Shown: one piece after another, positions 60,299 through 64,000 of the stretch
How positions within the stretch are numbered: the first letter of the stretch is position 1
Layout: each line of letters begins with the position of its first letter
NCBI GenBank assembly: GCA_900473175.1
Contig: UCKM01000014.1
Location: forward strand, 111,806-175,805
Direction of reading: 5' to 3'
From: Hyphomicrobiales bacterium
GTDB lineage: Bacteria; Pseudomonadota; Alphaproteobacteria; Rhizobiales; Rhizobiaceae
Length of the DNA stretch: 64,000 bases
The notes under the pieces: model-generated
Database searches by the model: none
Told to the model about the DNA's origin: nothing
Seen by the model: only the letters and a program-made list of their open reading frames with translations
Translations under genes and position numbers: made by a program

Positions 60299-61174
60299 CT
60301 ATTTCAGCTCAAAGCCCAGGCCCCTCAGCACTTCAAGAAGCTTGTCGCGGTTCTTGAGCGATTCCCTGGTTGCAATGCGCCGCGCCGCTTGTTCCGACCA
60401 ATCGACTGGGGCCATGCGCTGAATTTTCTGGAAGGCCCGCAATGTCTGGTTATACCTGTCCAAATCCTCCCCGGTCGGGTTGTCGCGATATTGCTCGCGA
60501 TGCAGGACCGTCCTTTGCGGCAGCCGCGGCTTGATATCCGTCTTGTCCGACGGATCCGGGAAACCGACCGTCAGACCGAAAACCGGAAAGACGAGGTCCG
60601 GCAGACCAAGCTCGCGCGCCACCGTTGCCGGATCGTTGCGCAGCGCACCGATGTAACAGGTGCCAAGACCGAGCGATTCAAGGGCAACCAGGGCATTCTG
60701 GGCAGCGAGTGCCGCGTCGATCACACCGAGCAGGAAACTCTCAAGGTAATCCAGGCCATCGGCGGTTGAACCCTGCCTGCCTGCGATACGGCGTAAACGC
60801 GACAGATCCGCCAGCCAGATGAGGAGCAGTGGTGCCTGATCGATCTGGCGTTGATTGCCGGCCACAGCATTGATGCGGGATTTGCGCGCCGGATCTTCAA
60901 CGGCAATGACGCTCCACGCCTGCAGGTTGGACGATGTCGAAGCAGACTGCGCTGCCGCTATTGCCAGCTCAAGAGCTTCAACTGGCACGGGCGTCGGCAG
61001 ATAGGTACGTACGCTTCTGTGCGAAAGCAGCGTTTCGATCGTTGGCGTAAGGCCGGTCTCATCGTGTTGAACACCGTCCTCCCCGTAGCGTTCGCCAAGC
61101 AGTGCTTCGAGGCGATCCGCCACCGGGTCGTGCGGTTGTCTGAGGCGATCGGCAGTGGAAGTCGGCATAGGCAT
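60299..61174 (-). CDS. NfsA-type flavin nitroreductase
   Basis: A 291-residue flavoprotein. The FMN-binding start is LLSHRSVRTYLPTPVPVEAL, followed by SASTSSNLQAWSVIAVEDP and the loop LGLGTCYIGALRN with the FMN pocket. The C-terminal part has PQRTVLHREQYRDN, as in the SsuE-linked and NfsA classes. It follows the second permease gene by 4 bp in a sulfonate-type ABC cluster, so it may be a reductase in sulfur-compound use. Confidence 0.87.
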   Translation of the reverse strand: MPMPTSTADRLRQPHDPVADRLEALLGERYGEDGVQHDETGLTPTIETLLSHRSVRTYLPTPVPVEALELAIAAAQSASTSSNLQAWSVIAVEDPARKSRINAVAGNQRQIDQAPLLLIWLADLSRLRRIAGRQGSTADGLDYLESFLLGVIDAALAAQNALVALESLGLGTCYIGALRNDPATVARELGLPDLVFPVFGLTVGFPDPSDKTDIKPRLPQRTVLHREQYRDNPTGEDLDRYNQTLRAFQKIQRMAPVDWSEQAARRIATRESLKNRDKLLEVLRGLGFELK

Positions 61175-61178
61175 ACTT

Positions 61179-61967
61179 TCAATGGGCGGCGCTGACGCGC
61201 CAGCGCAAGAGATAGGATTCGAGTGTAGCGGCGAGGCGATTGAGAATAAAGCCGACGAGGCCGAGAATGATCACACCGACCATGACCAGCGCCATGTCGA
61301 AGCGTTCGCGTCCGGCAATGATCAGTCCGCCGACACCGCGGCCAATTGCCAGAAAGTATTCGGCACCCACTGTCGCAAGCCAGGAATAGATCAGCCCGAG
61401 ATGTACGCCGGTCGCGATCGACGGCAGGGCCGACGGCAGAAAGATGCGTGTGATGCGTTGCAGTGGCGTAAACTTCAGCGCGTGTCCCACCTCGAGCAGA
61501 TCGCGCGGTGCATTGCGCATGCCTTCATAGGTGTTGAGGACGACCGGGATGAACGCGGCAATGGCGACGAAGACGATCTTTGCCTGCTCGCCAAACCCGA
61601 ACCAGATCGAGATGAGCGGTATCCAGGCCAACAGGGAAATCTGCTTCAATCCGTTGAACGTCGGCGTGATCAAGGCGTCCGCGGCGCGCGACAGTGCCAG
61701 CACTGTGCCGAATACGATGCCGATCCCTGATCCGATGAAAAACCCGACCACATTGCGGAACAGGCTGAAGCCCAATTCGCCAATGAGATCGTTGTCGATG
61801 AGTTCGTGCTTGGCCGTCAGAAAGACATGTTCAAGGGATGGCAGGAAGCGGGCGTCGACCAGGCCGCTGCGGCTCGACACCTCCCAAACCACGAGCAGAA
61901 AAACAGGGAGCGTCAAGCCGCGCCGTATCTTGACGGCACGGGTGGCTTGCAGAGCGGCCAACGACAT
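61179..61967 (-). CDS. ABC transporter permease, SsuC/TauC type (permease 2)
   Basis: A 262-residue permease with six membrane segments. Motifs are FNGLKQISLLAWIPLISIWFGFG, with the EAA-like ALKFTPLQRITRIFLPSALPS. Its ATG overlaps the end of the preceding permease by one base (61967). Such permeases import aliphatic sulfonates, taurine or nitrate. The second permease of the same class immediately upstream suggests a heterodimeric channel. Confidence 0.9.
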   Translation of the reverse strand: MSLAALQATRAVKIRRGLTLPVFLLVVWEVSSRSGLVDARFLPSLEHVFLTAKHELIDNDLIGELGFSLFRNVVGFFIGSGIGIVFGTVLALSRAADALITPTFNGLKQISLLAWIPLISIWFGFGEQAKIVFVAIAAFIPVVLNTYEGMRNAPRDLLEVGHALKFTPLQRITRIFLPSALPSIATGVHLGLIYSWLATVGAEYFLAIGRGVGGLIIAGRERFDMALVMVGVIILGLVGFILNRLAATLESYLLRWRVSAAH

Positions 61968-62809
61968 TATGAACCCTCACTTTGCTTCCAGCGCTGAACG
62001 TAGACTTCCGACGCGTCGAGCCCCTTGTCCATCAGGAAACCAATGACGCCGACAGCGATCATCGCCACGATGACAACGTCGAGCCAGAACATCTGCCGCC
62101 CCCAGACGAGGAGATAGCCAAGGCCTTCGGACGAAGCGAGCAATTCGACGCCGACAAGGGCCGTCCAGGAATGGGTGAGCCCATAGCGAATGCCGGTGAA
62201 AATGGCGGGGGCAGCACCTGGCAGGACGATCAGGCGCAGCGTCTGGAGCCGGCTGAAACGCAGCGCATTCCCCACCTCGACGAAACTTGCGGGGACTGCC
62301 CTTATGCCGGCCGCCGTATTCATCGTCATTGGAACAAGGGCCCCCTTGGCGATCACGATGATTTTCAGTGTCTCGCCAATGCCAAAGATGAGCATCAGCA
62401 GCGGGATCCAGCCAAGTGTCGGGATCTGGGCAAAGGCGAGAAACAGCGGCCGCACATAATCGTCGATCCGGCGCGACAGACCCATCGCCATGCCAAGCGT
62501 AAGCCCGGCAGCCGCGCCAAAGAGAAATCCGATCAGAACCCGCCGCAGGCTGATGCCGGCGTGGTAGAGGATTTCACCCGAGCCGATCATCTCGGCCAAC
62601 GTCGCATAGACATAGGCCGGGGACGGAAGGATCTGCTCGGGCAACCGGCCTTGGCTTGACGCGATCGACCAGGCAAGCAATGCCCCGAGCGGCAGGATCA
62701 AGGCGATCGCCAGGCGCCGCAGACCGCGGCGGCTTGGCACGATCCTGCGCCACGCCGCCTCAAGGCTCCGGGCCGGCGTGGTGAGCGCGCTGTCAGTCAC
62801 AATGCTCAT
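61967..62809 (-). CDS. ABC transporter permease, SsuC/TauC type (permease 1)
   Basis: A 280-residue permease. It has RGLRRLAIALILPLGALLAW as the first helix, a periplasmic part with SPAYVYATLAEMIGSGEI, and FAQIPTLGWIPLLMLIFGIGETLK with the EAA loop RFSRLQTLRLIVLPGAAPA. It is a homologue of permease 2 and pairs with it. The binding-protein gene lies 21 bp upstream. No ATPase for this importer is seen in the window. Confidence 0.9.
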   Translation of the reverse strand: MSIVTDSALTTPARSLEAAWRRIVPSRRGLRRLAIALILPLGALLAWSIASSQGRLPEQILPSPAYVYATLAEMIGSGEILYHAGISLRRVLIGFLFGAAAGLTLGMAMGLSRRIDDYVRPLFLAFAQIPTLGWIPLLMLIFGIGETLKIIVIAKGALVPMTMNTAAGIRAVPASFVEVGNALRFSRLQTLRLIVLPGAAPAIFTGIRYGLTHSWTALVGVELLASSEGLGYLLVWGRQMFWLDVVIVAMIAVGVIGFLMDKGLDASEVYVQRWKQSEGS

Positions 62810-62830
62810 GAACGCTGGTCTTTCTGACGA

Positions 62831-63904
62831 TTACGAGCCAAGGGGCTTGCCGTTTGAACCGTAGGATTGCCAGAAATTCTGAAGGTTCAGCTTTTCCAGG
62901 GAGGCTTTCAGATATTTTGGCTCGAACCAGCCTTGCGTGCTCACATCCCTTCGGATCAGGCCGAATTCCTTGGCCTTGATTGCCTGTTCCTCATATTGCG
63001 AAACCAGCAGGTCATCGATCAACGGCGAATTGCGGTAGGCGAGCGTATCGTTGCTGAAATAGTCCTCAAGGATCGGTACCGGGGTACCAGATTTGTGCCA
63101 GAGTTCGAACAAGGCAGCACGATTTGGTTCGTCCGACGACCATTGGGCCGCCTTCACGAAGGCATCGACGATGCGCTGGGTGATTTCCGGATGTTTATCG
63201 ATGAAGTCCTCCCGGCCGATGATGCCGGCATTGCGGCCGAAGCGCGGATCATCGCCCTTGGTGGTGTAGATCACCTTTGCGTTGCCGTTGGCCGCAAGAT
63301 TGATGAGCGCAGTATCGCCAAATGCCGCATCGATATCCTGGCTGGTCAGGGCCGCAACCGTCCCGGCGCTGTCGAGGTTGATCACCTGGATATCCTTCTC
63401 GGTCAGACCGTTGGCTTCCAGGATCTTGATTGCCGCAAGATGTCCGTTGGTGCCGCGCTGATAGGCGACTTTCTTGCCCTTGAGGTCCGCCACCGACTTG
63501 ATACCCGAGTCCTTGGCAACCGCGAGATAGAGCGGTTTGCGCGCGCCGCTTGCCAAGAGATATTTTGTCTTCAGCCCGTTGGCGCGGCCAATCAGCGAGG
63601 GCAGATCGCCCTGATAGGCAAAGTCGAGCTGATTGTTGGCAAATGCCTCATTGACCGCCGGACCTGCGCCCTTGAAGAAGAACCATTCGATCTTGACGTC
63701 GGGATCATTGGCGAATTCCTTCTCAAGGAATTCCCCTGCCCGGGCGGTCGCGGCGGAGGTCCCCTCGGCATAGGGCCTGCTGTCCAGTCCGATCGCTGCA
63801 TAGCCGACATTGATCGTCAGGGGCTCGGCAAAGGCGGGCGCAGCCAGGACCGAGAAGGCAAATGCGGCCATGACGGCACGGCGCGTAAACTGTGGCAATT
63901 TCAT
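62831..63904 (-). CDS. Aliphatic sulfonate/taurine-type periplasmic binding protein
   Basis: A 357-residue binding protein of the SsuA/TauA class. The signal region MKLPQFTRRAVMAAFAFSVL and APAFA contains a twin-Arg (TRRAVMAAF), so Tat export is possible. Mature motifs are PLTINVGYAAIGLDSRPYAE and AYQGDLPSLIGRANGLKTKY, the ligand cleft. It heads the cluster of two permeases and a nitroreductase on the minus strand. The ligand may be a sulfonate, but other small anionic or aromatic ligands are possible. Confidence 0.9.
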   Translation of the reverse strand: MKLPQFTRRAVMAAFAFSVLAAPAFAEPLTINVGYAAIGLDSRPYAEGTSAATARAGEFLEKEFANDPDVKIEWFFFKGAGPAVNEAFANNQLDFAYQGDLPSLIGRANGLKTKYLLASGARKPLYLAVAKDSGIKSVADLKGKKVAYQRGTNGHLAAIKILEANGLTEKDIQVINLDSAGTVAALTSQDIDAAFGDTALINLAANGNAKVIYTTKGDDPRFGRNAGIIGREDFIDKHPEITQRIVDAFVKAAQWSSDEPNRAALFELWHKSGTPVPILEDYFSNDTLAYRNSPLIDDLLVSQYEEQAIKAKEFGLIRRDVSTQGWFEPKYLKASLEKLNLQNFWQSYGSNGKPLGS

Positions 63905-64000
63905 CTCAGATCTCCGTCGTTGAAAGGATGGGACGCGCGGCAGGTCTGCCGCGCAGGGCTTGATAGCCAGGGACCGGGCTCGCGGCGCGCTTCGATGGCG
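63905..64000. other. Upstream end of the window
   Basis: 96 bp upstream of the sulfonate-type binding-protein gene. No gene is supported here. It may hold the operon promoter; the window ends before any upstream gene can be seen. Confidence 0.4.

Overview
The window looks like part of a large repABC-type secondary replicon (plasmid or chromid) of an alphaproteobacterium, most likely Hyphomicrobiales (Rhizobiaceae/Phyllobacteriaceae type). Evidence: a complete repA-repB-repC cassette on the minus strand (54.7-58.7 kb) with a counter-transcribed RNA gene between repB and repC; an alphaproteobacterial type III cellulose operon (bcsN-A-B-Z-K); GGAAC-N17-CGTT promoters of the sigma-EcfG general stress type; and many ABC uptake systems for organic solutes. 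No rRNA, tRNA, CRISPR, prophage or insertion sequence was seen.

Layout. 0-2.6 kb: dihydroxyacetone kinase/PTS operon (dhaL partial, EIIA, HPr, unknown protein, dhaK). 2.7-8.2 kb: stress and repair block (exonuclease III, GST, DUF2188-like protein, catalase HPII, thioesterase, YciE/F-like protein); katE and the YciE/F-like gene each have a perfect EcfG-type promoter. 8.2-17.2 kb: cellulose operon. 17.8-24.4 kb: ECF sigma/anti-sigma pair divergent from a Tat-exported metallo-beta-lactamase-fold protein, a TPR protein and DoxX, followed by a selenium-binding protein/methanethiol oxidase homologue and a partner membrane protein. 24.4-29.8 kb: ribose-type ABC importer with a tartrate/malate-type dehydrogenase and an NAD-dependent epimerase. 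29.9-33.3 kb: NfeD protease, slipin and a PPi-type phosphofructokinase. 33.3-35.6 kb: polar amino-acid ABC importer. 35.8-42.0 kb: GntR, cystathionine-lyase-like enzyme and a carbohydrate-type ABC importer. 42.2-42.9 kb: Phd/PIN toxin-antitoxin pair. 42.9-52.0 kb: MlrC peptidase, RidA, ABC importer, SDR, RpiR and D-threonine-aldolase-like enzyme. 52.0-54.5 kb: membrane dCache-GGDEF-EAL protein with degenerate catalytic motifs. 54.7-58.7 kb: repABC. 58.9-64 kb: DUF2277 protein, methyltransferase, nitroreductase and sulfonate/taurine-type ABC components.

How it fits together. Most of the replicon is accessory catabolism: importer plus a few enzymes plus a local regulator, in tightly coupled operons with many ATGA or TGATG overlaps. 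A second theme is surface and stress biology: c-di-GMP-dependent cellulose synthesis, a probable non-enzymatic c-di-GMP receptor, and EcfG- and ECF-controlled stress genes.

The most notable signals are a bipartite motif (GAATAAAC-N14-ATCTA) in both divergent promoters of the ECF locus, strong hairpins right after four solute-binding-protein genes, a long inverted repeat between ridA and mlrC, a Shine-Dalgarno-masking palindrome at repC, and the unassigned catabolic cluster at 42.9-52 kb. All functions are inferred from sequence by eye; no database search was run.
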